64,000 nucleotides of DNA from an uncultured Bacteroidales bacterium. Lineage in GTDB: Bacteria > Bacteroidota > Bacteroidia > Bacteroidales > FEN-979. How positions within the stretch are numbered: the stretch's first letter is position 1; each line of letters starts with the position of its first letter. The DNA lies in assembly GCA_903913885.1 (NCBI GenBank), contig CAIWMX010000128.1, positions 48,097-112,096 on the forward strand, written 5' to 3'. Shown here piece after piece: positions 34,786 to 46,047 of the stretch. The translations under genes were made by a program, and so were the position numbers. The notes under the pieces were generated by a model, which saw nothing but the letters and a program-made list of their open reading frames with translations, was not told the DNA's origin and ran no database searches.

Positions 34786-34834
34786 AAATCGTAAATCGTA
34801 AATCGTAAATCGTAAATCGTAAATCGTAAATCGT
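34786..34834 (+). repeat. Heptad tandem array AAATCGT (7 copies)
   Basis: Seven perfect AAATCGT units start 5 nt after the HD-protein stop and end 13 nt before the universal stress protein ATG, with a T-tract between. Confidence 0.9.
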
Positions 34835-34847
34835 AAATATTTTTTTT

Positions 34848-35729
34848 ATGGCCCCCTCTAACCCCGACAAGAAGTACAACAACATTATCCTGATCCCAAC
34901 CGATTTTTCTGAGGTATGCAGCAACGCTATCTCCCATGGCGTAAAGCTGGCAAAATTCCTCGGGTACTCAGTTTGCATACTCCATATCATCAACAAGGAG
35001 ACCAAGGCTGAACTGAAAAAGAAAAATGTCGGTGTCGACTTTATCGAATACCGGTTGAAGGAGTATAAAAAATATTACGAGAAAAAATACCAGGTTGTGG
35101 TAGATACAATAGCTGTTGAAGGGAACATTTTTTCAACCATCAGCGATATTGCCAGGGAGATCAAAGCAAACCTGATGGTGATGGGAACCCATGGAAAAAA
35201 GGGCCTCCAGCATGTTTTCGGAAGCTATGCACTGAAAGTCGTCGTGGAAGCCCCTGTTCCTGTCGTGGTGGTTCAAAAGCGCGCCTTTAAGCTGGGCTAT
35301 AACAACATCGTTTTCCCCGTGAGCAATGATCTGGAGCCCCGCCAGGCTGTGCATTGGGCGAAACTGATGGCCAAACTCTTCAACGCCAAACTCCATATCG
35401 TGATTTGTCCTGAAAAAGAAACGGGCAGGAAAACAAGTTTGTCGATCATAACCAAGCAGATTACCGACATCTTTGATGCTGAAAAGGTCTCCTATATCTG
35501 TCAGTTTGCAGAAACCTCGGTCAAGTTTGCCGAAGAAGTGATCTCCTACAGCGTACTCAACCGTGCCGACCTGATCATGATCATGACACGGCCCAACGTC
35601 GATGTTGCCGGATTCAGCCTGGCCTCATGGGATGAACGGCTGATGTTCAACGATGCACAGATCCCGGTCATGGGCATTAACCCAGTCGAGTACGGGTTCC
35701 ATTATTTTGAGTGGTCCATGCTTGCATAA
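34848..35729 (+). CDS. Universal stress protein with two Usp domains
   Basis: The 293-residue protein carries two tandem Usp domains. The first ends with the ATP-binding pattern GTHGKKGLQHVFGSYALKVV (G-X2-G-X9-G-S/T). The second domain is less conserved (MIMTRPN instead of the GTHG loop) and may not bind ATP. Usp proteins aid survival under starvation or stress. The gene lies between two tandem-repeat arrays, and the downstream array begins 2 nt after its stop. Confidence 0.9.
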   Translation: MAPSNPDKKYNNIILIPTDFSEVCSNAISHGVKLAKFLGYSVCILHIINKETKAELKKKNVGVDFIEYRLKEYKKYYEKKYQVVVDTIAVEGNIFSTISDIAREIKANLMVMGTHGKKGLQHVFGSYALKVVVEAPVPVVVVQKRAFKLGYNNIVFPVSNDLEPRQAVHWAKLMAKLFNAKLHIVICPEKETGRKTSLSIITKQITDIFDAEKVSYICQFAETSVKFAEEVISYSVLNRADLIMIMTRPNVDVAGFSLASWDERLMFNDAQIPVMGINPVEYGFHYFEWSMLA

Positions 35730-35731
35730 AC

Positions 35732-35803
35732 AGGTAGCGAGGTAGCGAAATAGCGAGGTAGCGAAAAAGTGAAGTACCGAAACAGTGAAATAGTGAAATG
35801 GTA
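35732..35803 (+). repeat. Octad tandem array downstream of the Usp gene
   Basis: Nine 8-nt units grade from AGGTAGCG near the stop codon to AAATAGTG/AAATGGTA near the palindrome at 35832. It is an inverted copy of the composite element at 28700-28816. Confidence 0.85.
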
Positions 35804-35831
35804 AAAATGTACCTTTTCCCAAATCCCCCCA

Positions 35832-35850
35832 GGAACTCCGTAGGAGTTCC
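35832..35850. repeat. Palindrome GGAACTCC-GTA-GGAGTTCC
   Basis: The 8-bp arms are identical to those at 28700-28718. The palindrome lies 32 nt before the ligA ATG. Confidence 0.85.
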
Positions 35851-35860
35851 ATTCCTATAG

Positions 35861-37936
<2,076 letters not shown>

Positions 37937-37978
37937 ATATCCCTTGTTACCTTCGGTGTAATTGGTCATCTGCCAAGA

Positions 37979-40078
37979 TCAATGTATTATCGTCAGTTTC
38001 CTGGTGATCATAAGCGTTGATGACCGGATAACCAGCAAATACAATCCCGGTGAAACCCCTGAAATATCCATGACTTTCTCAATTGATCCTGAAGCCATTA
38101 CCTCCGACCGGATCAACCTGCCCTGGTCATCAAATATACTGATCAGGGTCTTCTCTCCCAATGGCAAATTGAAGGTTACCCGGGCCTGTGATGCAGCGGG
38201 GTTGGGATATACGGAACAGGAAGCGCTAGTCTGCGCCGGCAGTTCCTTCACATCCGTAAAGGACTGTCCCCCAGGCAATTTATTGGTGATAAAGGCATGT
38301 CTGACGATGTCGATCATCTGCATCAGTTTGGTTACCGATGCCAGGGTGTCGGGGCTGGTGTAGTCCCGTGCGAACACCAAAGCCAGGTCAAGTTCCTTCA
38401 TCTCGCCGGGGCGGAAGGTGAAAGGCCCAGAGGATCCCATGCCCCTGATATCTCCCGGGGGAATCCCTGCTGACCGTTCAGTCCAGTTTTTCTGACCGTT
38501 CGGGGACTGGCCACCAAGACCCCAGTTCAGCGTATCCGATTCACCGGGAAAGAGGAACCTGCAGGAAGGTCCGTAACCGCCATAACCAATGTGACCGTAA
38601 CCACCGTAGTTTATGTTGGTAGAATCAACCCATTTTGAACGTAAAAAGTTATAAAAAACCCGGGGGCTCCTCGATTCCCACATAAACGGCGGAATGCTCA
38701 TTTGTGGATAGTAGAACCGGATAAAGTTAGTCAGGCCCATGCGCTCATTGTCGGGGATCCCGTCGCCAAATCCGGTACCGTTGATGCTTGCATTGCACAG
38801 CTGGTGGCCGCTGCCATCAACCCGAGGGCGGTCGGTCCCGGCCGGATCCAGTTTCGGCCCGGCCAGGAAGGTAACCGATTGCGCCGGTGGATGGGCGCCG
38901 TAAGCCCCCTGGTAAGCACCTGTATCAATTGCCTTTCCGTTATACCCAATAATACTGCCGCGAGAAACATCGCACCCCATGTAATCGTCAATCATGTTGC
39001 CAATATCGATATCTTCAAAAAATCCCAGGTAACTATTGTAGTAGGCCTGCTGTGAACGGTTGAAAACCTGGTAATTCAGGAATAATGTATTGTTGAATGC
39101 CGAGTCTCCGGGCATGTCCCATCCGTAAGCCATGGCATGGACTTCCGCCTTCATCGTCCTTGTTCCGCCGGATTCGAGGTGGGGGCCCCGGTTTTCATTA
39201 AAAATGAAATAGAGCGCCTGGTCGCCCCGGATCAGGGGATAATCTCCATCCATCGGGTTATAAATTCCGTCGTTATTTCTGTCAAAAAAGGGAGCAAGAC
39301 GGGGTGCCTCGCCGAGGTTAACATCACCGTTACCAGGCCAGGTAAGAATAGCGCGAACCGGGTGATATCCTATATCCTGCCAGTGAAGCCTGTGATAATC
39401 GATCTCTGTTTTTTTAAGGTTCCATATTTTGTTCCAGATGGTATCCTGGTAAACAGAGTAATTGGCTGAATCCATCACCGGCCCGGCATAAAAATCGGGC
39501 TGCGTGCCAACTTTACCGAAATTTCCCTGCCGGTAACGCTCGCCGGCGAAGTACACATTGCTATCCTGGTCTTCTCCTCCGATCCAAAAGGAGCTAGTAA
39601 AAAAGGTCTTTTTCCCGCTTCCCTTTGGAACGACAAACCCCCTATAAGCATTGGGATCAGCGAAGAATAAAAGGAAATTGGAGCCGGAGGCGTTGAAGTT
39701 GGCATCGATGTTGTTGATTGCCAATGAATCATAGCTATGGTCGTGAATCCTGCAGACAATTTTTGCCACAGTTACTTTCTGGATTGTGTAGTCTGTGACG
39801 GTATAAGATGATTCGGCTTTCCCGTTATATCCCCACTGGTTCGCAACATAGCTAAACCAACCCTTATTTTTCCATGTACTTACAACCATGCCGTTGGTAA
39901 AATTGGTTCCGTTGGTAACCTTAACCGAATCTCCGACGGGGATGGTGTCGTTGGCCAGGAGATATACGGAAACAGGCACACCGGGTACAAGGTCGATGGT
40001 ATCGTTGACAGCCCTGAATCCCTGGGCCGCCAGCGTTGCGGAAATAAGAATAAAAATTGAAGCGAGAATCGCTCTCAT
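37979..40078 (-). CDS. Large secreted protein with T9SS type A sorting domain (1)
   Basis: A signal peptide (MRAILASIFILISATLAAQG) precedes a large extracellular part with no recognised enzyme domain (residues about 100-610, rich in aromatic and Gly/Asn/Asp residues). The last 80 residues form a T9SS type A domain: SVYPNPAASQARVTF, then GEKTLISIFDDQGR and VSPGLYLLVI. The protein should be secreted through the outer membrane and attached to the surface. It starts 12 nt after the stop of the next secreted protein's gene, so both are probably one operon. Confidence 0.85.
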   Translation of the reverse strand: MRAILASIFILISATLAAQGFRAVNDTIDLVPGVPVSVYLLANDTIPVGDSVKVTNGTNFTNGMVVSTWKNKGWFSYVANQWGYNGKAESSYTVTDYTIQKVTVAKIVCRIHDHSYDSLAINNIDANFNASGSNFLLFFADPNAYRGFVVPKGSGKKTFFTSSFWIGGEDQDSNVYFAGERYRQGNFGKVGTQPDFYAGPVMDSANYSVYQDTIWNKIWNLKKTEIDYHRLHWQDIGYHPVRAILTWPGNGDVNLGEAPRLAPFFDRNNDGIYNPMDGDYPLIRGDQALYFIFNENRGPHLESGGTRTMKAEVHAMAYGWDMPGDSAFNNTLFLNYQVFNRSQQAYYNSYLGFFEDIDIGNMIDDYMGCDVSRGSIIGYNGKAIDTGAYQGAYGAHPPAQSVTFLAGPKLDPAGTDRPRVDGSGHQLCNASINGTGFGDGIPDNERMGLTNFIRFYYPQMSIPPFMWESRSPRVFYNFLRSKWVDSTNINYGGYGHIGYGGYGPSCRFLFPGESDTLNWGLGGQSPNGQKNWTERSAGIPPGDIRGMGSSGPFTFRPGEMKELDLALVFARDYTSPDTLASVTKLMQMIDIVRHAFITNKLPGGQSFTDVKELPAQTSASCSVYPNPAASQARVTFNLPLGEKTLISIFDDQGRLIRSEVMASGSIEKVMDISGVSPGLYLLVIRSSTLMITRKLTIIH

Positions 40079-40090
40079 ATAATGTTATTT

Positions 40091-42385
40091 TTAAGGTTCA
40101 AACTTCCTTGTAACAGTCCATCCTGCCCCGCAGATCTTTATTAAATAAATACCCTTTGCAAGCGAAGTAAGGTTTAATTCCACGTTTCCGGCATTGACTG
40201 CCCTGTTCATGACAACAAATCCCGTCATGGAATAAACTGCAATACTGCTGATCTCCTGACGGGCAGAAATAGTCATTATTCCCTTCCGGGCATTAAAATC
40301 AATTGTAACGCCAACATGCTCCCGGGCTTCATCAACGGCGGCATTTTTACCCAATTGAGTTACCGTAAACGAGATGGTTGGTGCAATCGAAGAAAAGAGG
40401 TACAGGGTGAAATTCCTGGCCAGGTAGCCCAGGTTCGGCTTGAGGGAGGTGACAAAGAGCGTGTCGTTCCCTGTACCTGCAAGTTTACTTATGGAGAACC
40501 AGTCGGGTATATTTCCCTCGATGGACCAGTCGATGTCAGATTGGATAAGCAGCGTATCCCGGGCCCCCAGGGTTTGCTTCAATATTGTTGTATCTGGAAT
40601 GACCTTGTTGGTGAACAGGTTGCTCATGGGCCTTTCCCATGTACCGCTTTCCCCCGTGCCTGCGTAGATATTCATGCTTGTTGTGACCAGGGTGTTGATG
40701 GTGCTGTCGCCCAAACCGGTATTCAGCGACTTCCAGTTATCGCCTTCGTCGGTGCTGAGAAGGATGCCATGCTGGTCGGTTCCGATTAACAGGGTATTGC
40801 CGAAAAAAGTGACACTGCGTGCATGGATCATTTCTCCGCCCTGCAGCAGCGGGACCCAGTTGCTGCCAGTTGCAGGCAAGCGGCACAGACCTCCTGAAGT
40901 GCAAGCGAAAAGCGTTTGTCCCTTCCCTGCCAGTGTTTTGATCCCCGGCCCGGACAGACCCGAATTTTCCGATGTCCATGTGCTGCCGTTGTCTGATGAA
41001 AAAAACACGCCGGCACCCTGGGTGCCGGCATAGATCCGGTTATTCCAGTAGGTTAAAGAAGTGATTATGGGGTCGGTGATGCCGTTGGATGCTGCTTTCC
41101 AGGTCAGTCCCGAGTCAAGAGATAAAAAAACGCCAGAACCCGGCGTACCGGCAAAAATTCCTGAACCAGAAATGCAAAGGGCAGAAATATACGATGAAGT
41201 TATCCCGCTCCCGCCTGGTACCCAGCTGATGCCCGTGTTCGACGACATGCAGAGCCCGGCCCCGGACGTACCTGCGAAGAGCGTGTTTCCTATCGCAGCA
41301 ATCGAAGTAATATACCTGCTTGATACTCCATTATTCCGGGGAAGCCAGCTGTGACCGTTGTCGAATGAAATAAAAAACCCTGCGCCTGATGTCCCGGCCA
41401 TAAGCTGGCTGCTCTTTTGAAACAGCACATTGACGGTTGAAGCGTTTAAACCTTCATTGGCAGGCAACCATGACGATCCGGGAGCAGGAGCCAGGTAGAT
41501 ACCGCCGCCATCGGTTCCTGCCAATAGCCTGCTCCCGCACAGTGCCAGTGAATTAATAAATGGATTTTCCAGGAGTGTATTTATGGCAGTCCAGGTTTGC
41601 CCGTTGTCGGCTGACCGGTACACACCCGTACCGCGGGTACCAGCGAAAATACTGCTTCCGGAAATCATCAGCGAGTTTACCGCCGCAGATGACTGAAGTC
41701 CTGGTGATGACAACTGCCAACTGTTTCCGTTGTCCGCAGAATGAAAGATATTACCTCCTTCTGTGCCGGCAACGATGATTCCGCTACCGTTTGCCAGGGA
41801 TAGCACAGTGAAGTCGGAAAGACCGGTGTTGCTTTGTTGCCATGTACTTCCGTTGTCGCCAGAAATGAAAACACCGTTACCATAGGATCCTGCGATCAAC
41901 AGTGATCCGGATACAGCCAGCGATGTAATGTTTTTCCCTGCAATCACCCCTCCCTTCATTGTCCAATGATCACCAGAATCAGTGGAATAAAACAATCCAC
42001 CGCCACTTCCTGCATATAACGCGTCTGGAGTTGCCAGGAGTGCCTTTATCCCGTGGTTTGCAAGTCCGGAATTGCAGGAAGTAAATGAAATACCTCCGTC
42101 GGCGGACCTGAAAATTCCGGAGCCTCCAGTACCCGCCCAGACAAGGGAACCCGAGGCCGATATCGCCGTAAAACTTGCTATCGGAAGGCCATCTCCGGAC
42201 TTCTTCCAAGTAGATCCGGAATCAGCCGACTGCCACAAGGCAGCTGGCGTGCCGGCAAAAACCCGGTTGCCCTTAATTAACAACGACAGAATGTGTCCCC
42301 CTTGCGGGCCGTCTGTCTGGTTCCATTGGGAAAATCCCTGGAAAGAGATCAATATGACTATTATCAGAAGCAGGATCCGTTTCAT
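40091..42385 (-). CDS. Secreted BNR/sortilin-type repeat protein with T9SS sorting domain
   Basis: After a signal peptide (ILLLIIVILISFQGFSQ), about thirteen repeats carry Asp-box-like motifs of the form SxDxGxTW (for example SADSGSTWKKS, SADNGQTWTAI and SSDNGSTWTSE). These form beta-propeller blades as in sortilin/BNR or photosystem II assembly-type proteins. The C-terminus (GIMTISARQEISSIAVYSM ... KGIYLIKI) is a T9SS type A sorting domain. Ligand unknown; surface carbohydrate or protein binding is plausible. It is the first gene of the minus-strand pair and has a TAATTTTG box upstream. Confidence 0.85.
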   Translation of the reverse strand: MKRILLLIIVILISFQGFSQWNQTDGPQGGHILSLLIKGNRVFAGTPAALWQSADSGSTWKKSGDGLPIASFTAISASGSLVWAGTGGSGIFRSADGGISFTSCNSGLANHGIKALLATPDALYAGSGGGLFYSTDSGDHWTMKGGVIAGKNITSLAVSGSLLIAGSYGNGVFISGDNGSTWQQSNTGLSDFTVLSLANGSGIIVAGTEGGNIFHSADNGNSWQLSSPGLQSSAAVNSLMISGSSIFAGTRGTGVYRSADNGQTWTAINTLLENPFINSLALCGSRLLAGTDGGGIYLAPAPGSSWLPANEGLNASTVNVLFQKSSQLMAGTSGAGFFISFDNGHSWLPRNNGVSSRYITSIAAIGNTLFAGTSGAGLCMSSNTGISWVPGGSGITSSYISALCISGSGIFAGTPGSGVFLSLDSGLTWKAASNGITDPIITSLTYWNNRIYAGTQGAGVFFSSDNGSTWTSENSGLSGPGIKTLAGKGQTLFACTSGGLCRLPATGSNWVPLLQGGEMIHARSVTFFGNTLLIGTDQHGILLSTDEGDNWKSLNTGLGDSTINTLVTTSMNIYAGTGESGTWERPMSNLFTNKVIPDTTILKQTLGARDTLLIQSDIDWSIEGNIPDWFSISKLAGTGNDTLFVTSLKPNLGYLARNFTLYLFSSIAPTISFTVTQLGKNAAVDEAREHVGVTIDFNARKGIMTISARQEISSIAVYSMTGFVVMNRAVNAGNVELNLTSLAKGIYLIKICGAGWTVTRKFEP

Positions 42386-42404
42386 GACACCGGGTTGTTG
42401 TAAC

Positions 42405-42412
42405 CAAAATTA
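42405..42412 (-). promoter_or_regulatory. Putative -7 box TAATTTTG for the BNR protein
   Basis: TAATTTTG on the minus strand lies 19 nt before the ATG at 42385. A TTTA lies 20 nt upstream in the -33 position. It is divergent from the box at 42474. Confidence 0.45.
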
Positions 42413-42473
42413 GTAAAATAAAAACACAGTGATAAAATTAGCCGGGAAAATTACAAAGCCATGCATAAAAATG

Positions 42474-42481
42474 TAAATTTG
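42474..42481 (+). promoter_or_regulatory. Putative -7 box TAAATTTG for the 778-aa secreted protein
   Basis: TAAATTTG ends 30 nt before the chosen ATG at 42512 and falls inside the N-terminal extension of the ORF-track version. It therefore supports the later start. Confidence 0.45.
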
Positions 42482-42511
42482 TACCTGTTTGCGCATACTG
42501 AGTTAAAGAAA

Positions 42512-44848
42512 ATGAGATATCTCCGCCTTTTTTTCCTGCTGGTGTATATTGTCCCCGCTTTGGCAGTTGCGCAGGAGACACCGAAACCGATTGTTTCGGT
42601 TGCCACTTATTTCGATATTTCACCCCCGCTGAGGACCATGTGCATTGGCGGGGTCAAAAAGGCTGATCAGAGCTGGAAAGATGGAATTGTAAAAAACTAT
42701 TTCAGGCCTGGTACCCATTATGGAAACAGCAGGGCGACGTGGTGTTCCACAGAGCAGAAGGCTGAGGGTGTGAAAACAGGCGACTCGATTCTTCAGAATT
42801 TTGACGGCATTTCAAACCTCAGCTGGATCGTTCCCCCTGATCCCAGCGGTGATGCCGGCCCGGATCATTATTTCCAGATGGTCAACTTTGCCTGTGCCAT
42901 TTACAATAAAACCGGCGGTCTTGTCCTTGGACCGTTTGGCTCCGGCACCATCTGGAATGGCATGCCCAATAGCCAGAGCAACGGAGACGGCGTGGTGTTG
43001 TATGACGAAAACGCCCACCGCTGGTTGATCAGCCAGCTGTCGATGCCGAATTATCCATCCAACCCGTTTTATGAAATGATCGCCGTTTCGCAAACACCTG
43101 ATCCAACCGGGTCGTGGTACCGGTGGATATTTACCTTCAACGACCTCACCGATTACCCGAAGTTCGGGATCTGGCACGACGGGTACTACATGTCATATAA
43201 CCGCATCAGGACGGGCGGGATGGTGTACGACGGAACCGGGGCGGCAGTTTTCGACCGGGCGGCCATGATGGCTGGTGATTCCCAGGCCAGGATGATCCTG
43301 TTTTTGGAAAACTCTGCCAACGATGCCTATTCCACCATACCGGCCGACTGTGACGGCGATTTTCCTGATCCTTCAACACCCGAGTATTTCTTTTTTGTCA
43401 AACGGAATTACCTTGGGGTGAGGGAATTTCATACCAACTGGTCCAACCCTTCAAATTCGACGTTCGGCAGCTATTCCCGCATTTCGGTCAACCCATATTT
43501 GGACAACACCGAAAGCATACCGCAAAAAGGAACCGGCAGTTCACTTAATCCGATCAACGACCGGCTTATGTTCAGGCTGAACTTCAGAAAATTTGCCGAC
43601 CATCAATCTGCCGTCATCAACCATACGGTCGACGTTGGAACCTCCACAGGTATAAGGTGGTATGAACTCAGGAGAACCACCGAAAACTGGTACCTTCACC
43701 AGCAGTCCACCTATGCGCCCGACAGCAATTTCAGGTGGATGGGGAGTGCGGCAATTGACCAGCAGGGAAATATTGCACTCGGTTATTCGGTTTCAGGGTC
43801 TGGTCTTTACCCGTCGGTGAGATATACCGGCAGGATGGCAAACGACCCGGTAAACCAGATGACGATCGCTGAAAGGGAGATCATTTCGGGCGGGGGGGCT
43901 CAAACCGGTGTTTGGGGAAGCGGCGGCCGCTGGGGTGATTACAGTGCCATGAGCGTGGATCCATCGTTATCCCAGACTTTCTGGTATACCCAGGAATATT
44001 ACGACTCAACTTCCTACAGTACCTGGAATACCAGAATTGCCTCCTTCAGCTTCGCCCGTGTACTCGCAATGCACGCAACAGCGTCGACCGGGTTAATCTG
44101 CTCAGGAGGAAGCAGCATCCTGGATATCTCTGTTTCAGGGGGCACCGGGAATTATACCTATGAATGGTGGTCCGATCCCTCCGGGACCATGGCAGGCGGG
44201 AAACAGATCGTGGTTTCGCCTGTTATAACCACCCGGTATTTTGCCAGGGTTTCCGACGGGCAATCGGTTTGTACCGATACCCTCACAATTACGCCAATGC
44301 CCCTGCCTTCAGTATTCCCGGGAAATGACACCAGCTACTGCCACTACATCGACACCATTTTACTTCAGGGCAGTGCCTCAAACATCATTTCTATAAAATG
44401 GACCACAACCGGCGATGGTTTATTCAGCGATGAAACAAGCCTGGCCCCCTTGTATTTCCCGGGCCTCTACGATAAAAGCCTCACCATGGCCGACCTGAAG
44501 TTGACAGGTCTGCCGATGCCTCCGTGTTCGCCGGTATCATCGGTGAAACACATTACATTTGAACCTTGTCCCGGTTTTGATGAGCTTGCGGATAGCCCGT
44601 CACCGGTTGAAATTTTCCCGAATCCCTCTTCCGGACATTTCACCATCATGCTGAAGGGATTAGCTTTGCAGCCGGTATCTGTTGGAATTTTCAACGGCAT
44701 CGGGCAACCTGTTCAATGCAGAATAACGGATTCACCTGGTTCTTCATCAATCCTGCAAGTGACCATGCCTGAAGAATCCATCGGGGTTTTCCTGGTCAAA
44801 GTCCAAACCAAGGAGACAACCATCTGCAGAAAGATTATTGTACAGTAG
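42512..44848 (+). CDS. Large secreted protein with T9SS type A sorting domain (2)
   Basis: The start was set at ATG 42512 (MRYLRLFFLLVYIVPALAVAQ), giving 778 aa with a clean signal peptide. The middle of the protein has no recognised catalytic domain. Segments such as NFDGISNLSWIVPPDPSGDAG and a SORTING-like SGGTGNYTYEWWSDP segment (Ig/PKD-like, about 535-610) are typical of Bacteroidota exoproteins. The C-terminal EIFPNPSSGHFTIML ... GVFLVKVQTKE is a T9SS type A domain. It is divergent from the BNR-repeat protein and may be co-regulated with it. Confidence 0.85.
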   Translation: MRYLRLFFLLVYIVPALAVAQETPKPIVSVATYFDISPPLRTMCIGGVKKADQSWKDGIVKNYFRPGTHYGNSRATWCSTEQKAEGVKTGDSILQNFDGISNLSWIVPPDPSGDAGPDHYFQMVNFACAIYNKTGGLVLGPFGSGTIWNGMPNSQSNGDGVVLYDENAHRWLISQLSMPNYPSNPFYEMIAVSQTPDPTGSWYRWIFTFNDLTDYPKFGIWHDGYYMSYNRIRTGGMVYDGTGAAVFDRAAMMAGDSQARMILFLENSANDAYSTIPADCDGDFPDPSTPEYFFFVKRNYLGVREFHTNWSNPSNSTFGSYSRISVNPYLDNTESIPQKGTGSSLNPINDRLMFRLNFRKFADHQSAVINHTVDVGTSTGIRWYELRRTTENWYLHQQSTYAPDSNFRWMGSAAIDQQGNIALGYSVSGSGLYPSVRYTGRMANDPVNQMTIAEREIISGGGAQTGVWGSGGRWGDYSAMSVDPSLSQTFWYTQEYYDSTSYSTWNTRIASFSFARVLAMHATASTGLICSGGSSILDISVSGGTGNYTYEWWSDPSGTMAGGKQIVVSPVITTRYFARVSDGQSVCTDTLTITPMPLPSVFPGNDTSYCHYIDTILLQGSASNIISIKWTTTGDGLFSDETSLAPLYFPGLYDKSLTMADLKLTGLPMPPCSPVSSVKHITFEPCPGFDELADSPSPVEIFPNPSSGHFTIMLKGLALQPVSVGIFNGIGQPVQCRITDSPGSSSILQVTMPEESIGVFLVKVQTKETTICRKIIVQ

Positions 44849-44906
44849 CATCAGGGAACCGGCACGCAGCTAAATCCATCAACCTGCTTCGCTGGAGTGC
44901 CATGCC

Positions 44907-44945
44907 TCATCCCCTGCCCCCTTCTCCCCAGGGAGAATGGGGAGA
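44907..44945. repeat. C/G-rich hairpin, copy 1 (CCCCCTTCTCC-N4-GGAGAATGGGG)
   Basis: An 11-bp inverted repeat with one mismatch at 44917-44942, preceded by CTCATCCCCTGC. It resembles the element at the right end of the window (63974-63997). It may act as a transcription end for the upstream secreted protein. Confidence 0.5.
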
Positions 44946-45015
44946 TTCGTCACTTCAGTTTCGCGTTAAATTTCTTTTATTCTTGACTGGATCATAAAAA
45001 ATATTTTAATTTTTA

Positions 45016-45047
45016 TTTGGTTTATATCATAAACCTGTTTATATTTG
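45016..45047 (+). promoter_or_regulatory. Canonical Bacteroidota promoter (TTTG-N20-TATATTTG)
   Basis: TTTG at 45016-45019, 20 nt, then TATATTTG at 45040-45047. This is a full consensus match 45 nt before the chosen ATG (45093) of the membrane protein. It falls inside the ORF-track N-terminal extension, which argues against that longer start. Confidence 0.75.
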
Positions 45048-45092
45048 CAATCTATTTACAAAACAACATATACTCAACCAAATTTCTTAGTA

Positions 45093-45686
45093 ATGGAAAC
45101 AAAAATCAACTTTAGCGAAGAGGAAAGCTTCAGGCTCATCAATGAAATGATCAATACGGCAAAACACAGTCTGGCCGATAACAGCTTTCATTATTTATTG
45201 TGGGGATGGCTTGTCTTCATCGCCAGTATGAGCAACTATCTGTTGCTTACCGTTTTCTACTCTCCGTACAACTGGCTGCCATGGCCGATCCTGATGCCTC
45301 TGGGTGCAGTCATTGCCGTGATCTATGTTGTCAGGGAAAAGCGGGAAAAGAAGGTAAAGACGTATGTTGACCGTTTTCTGGGATACACGTGGACAAGCGT
45401 GATGGCCGGCATTTTCCTGACAGCGGTGATCGGCTCAAGATTTGGCCTTACCTCAGCCTACCCGGTGTTATTGATCCTTTACGGAACCGGCCTCTATATT
45501 TCAGGAAAAGCCTTCAATTTCGTCCCCCTGGTGATCGGAAGTCTCGGTTGCTGGGTGTGTGCGGTGGTTGCATGTTACGTTTCTTTTGATATCCAGCTGG
45601 TCCTGCTGGGATTAGCTGTTCTCACGGGGTACATTATTCCGGGTTACATCCTGAAATTAAAATACAAACATGAACACGCTCAGTGA
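45093..45686 (+). CDS. Multi-pass membrane protein linked to a winged-helix regulator
   Basis: From ATG 45093 (METKINFSEEESFRL) the protein has 197 aa. A cytoplasmic amphipathic N-terminus of about 40 residues is followed by five or six membrane helices (for example LLWGWLVFIASMSNYLLLTV and WPILMPLGAVIAVIYVV). No enzyme motif is visible. It overlaps the downstream small regulator by 17 nt. The arrangement of a small sensor-like membrane protein with a MarR/ArsR-type regulator is common in Bacteroidota, but the signal is unknown. Confidence 0.75.
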   Translation: METKINFSEEESFRLINEMINTAKHSLADNSFHYLLWGWLVFIASMSNYLLLTVFYSPYNWLPWPILMPLGAVIAVIYVVREKREKKVKTYVDRFLGYTWTSVMAGIFLTAVIGSRFGLTSAYPVLLILYGTGLYISGKAFNFVPLVIGSLGCWVCAVVACYVSFDIQLVLLGLAVLTGYIIPGYILKLKYKHEHAQ

Positions 45687-45966
45687 ACTTGACCCGATCC
45701 TGCACTCCCAGCTTCGTCTTGCCATCGTTTCGATCCTCATTGGCGTGGTAGAGGCTGAGTTCACTTTCCTGAAGGAAAGAACAGGTTCAACGGCCGGGAA
45801 TCTCAGTGTGCAACTTGAGAAGTTAAGCTCTGAAGGATACATTTCAACAGAGAAGAGCTTCCGCAACAAGCGCCCGCTGACAACCTGCAGGATCACCCCG
45901 AAGGGGATCGCGCAGTTTGACATCTATGTCAGGGCTATAGAGACGTACCTCAGACCACCAAAATAA
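45670..45966 (+). CDS. Small winged-helix transcriptional regulator
   Basis: The 98-residue protein matches the winged-helix DNA-binding type (HTH_34/MarR-ArsR-like). The segment LHSQLRLAIVSILIGV is followed by a recognition helix region FTFLKERTGSTAGNLSVQLE and the wing GYISTEKSFRNKRPLTTCRIT. It probably binds DNA as a dimer and regulates its own operon. It overlaps the membrane protein gene, and a terminator follows directly. Confidence 0.85.
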   Translation: MNTLSELDPILHSQLRLAIVSILIGVVEAEFTFLKERTGSTAGNLSVQLEKLSSEGYISTEKSFRNKRPLTTCRITPKGIAQFDIYVRAIETYLRPPK

Positions 45967-45967
45967 A

Positions 45968-46004
45968 ATCCGGTTGCTTCGCATAAGAAGCAGCCGGATC
46001 TTTT
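45968..46004. terminator. Terminator hairpin after the winged-helix regulator
   Basis: ATCCGGTTGCTTC and GAAGCAGCCGGAT pair over 13 bp (one G-T pair) with loop GCATAA, followed by CTTTTAT. It lies 1 nt after the regulator stop and could serve the convergent head-GIN gene as well. Confidence 0.75.
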
Positions 46005-46047
46005 ATGCTCCCTTCCCTGGCGGAGCCTTCAGGGGAAAACCGTTAAG

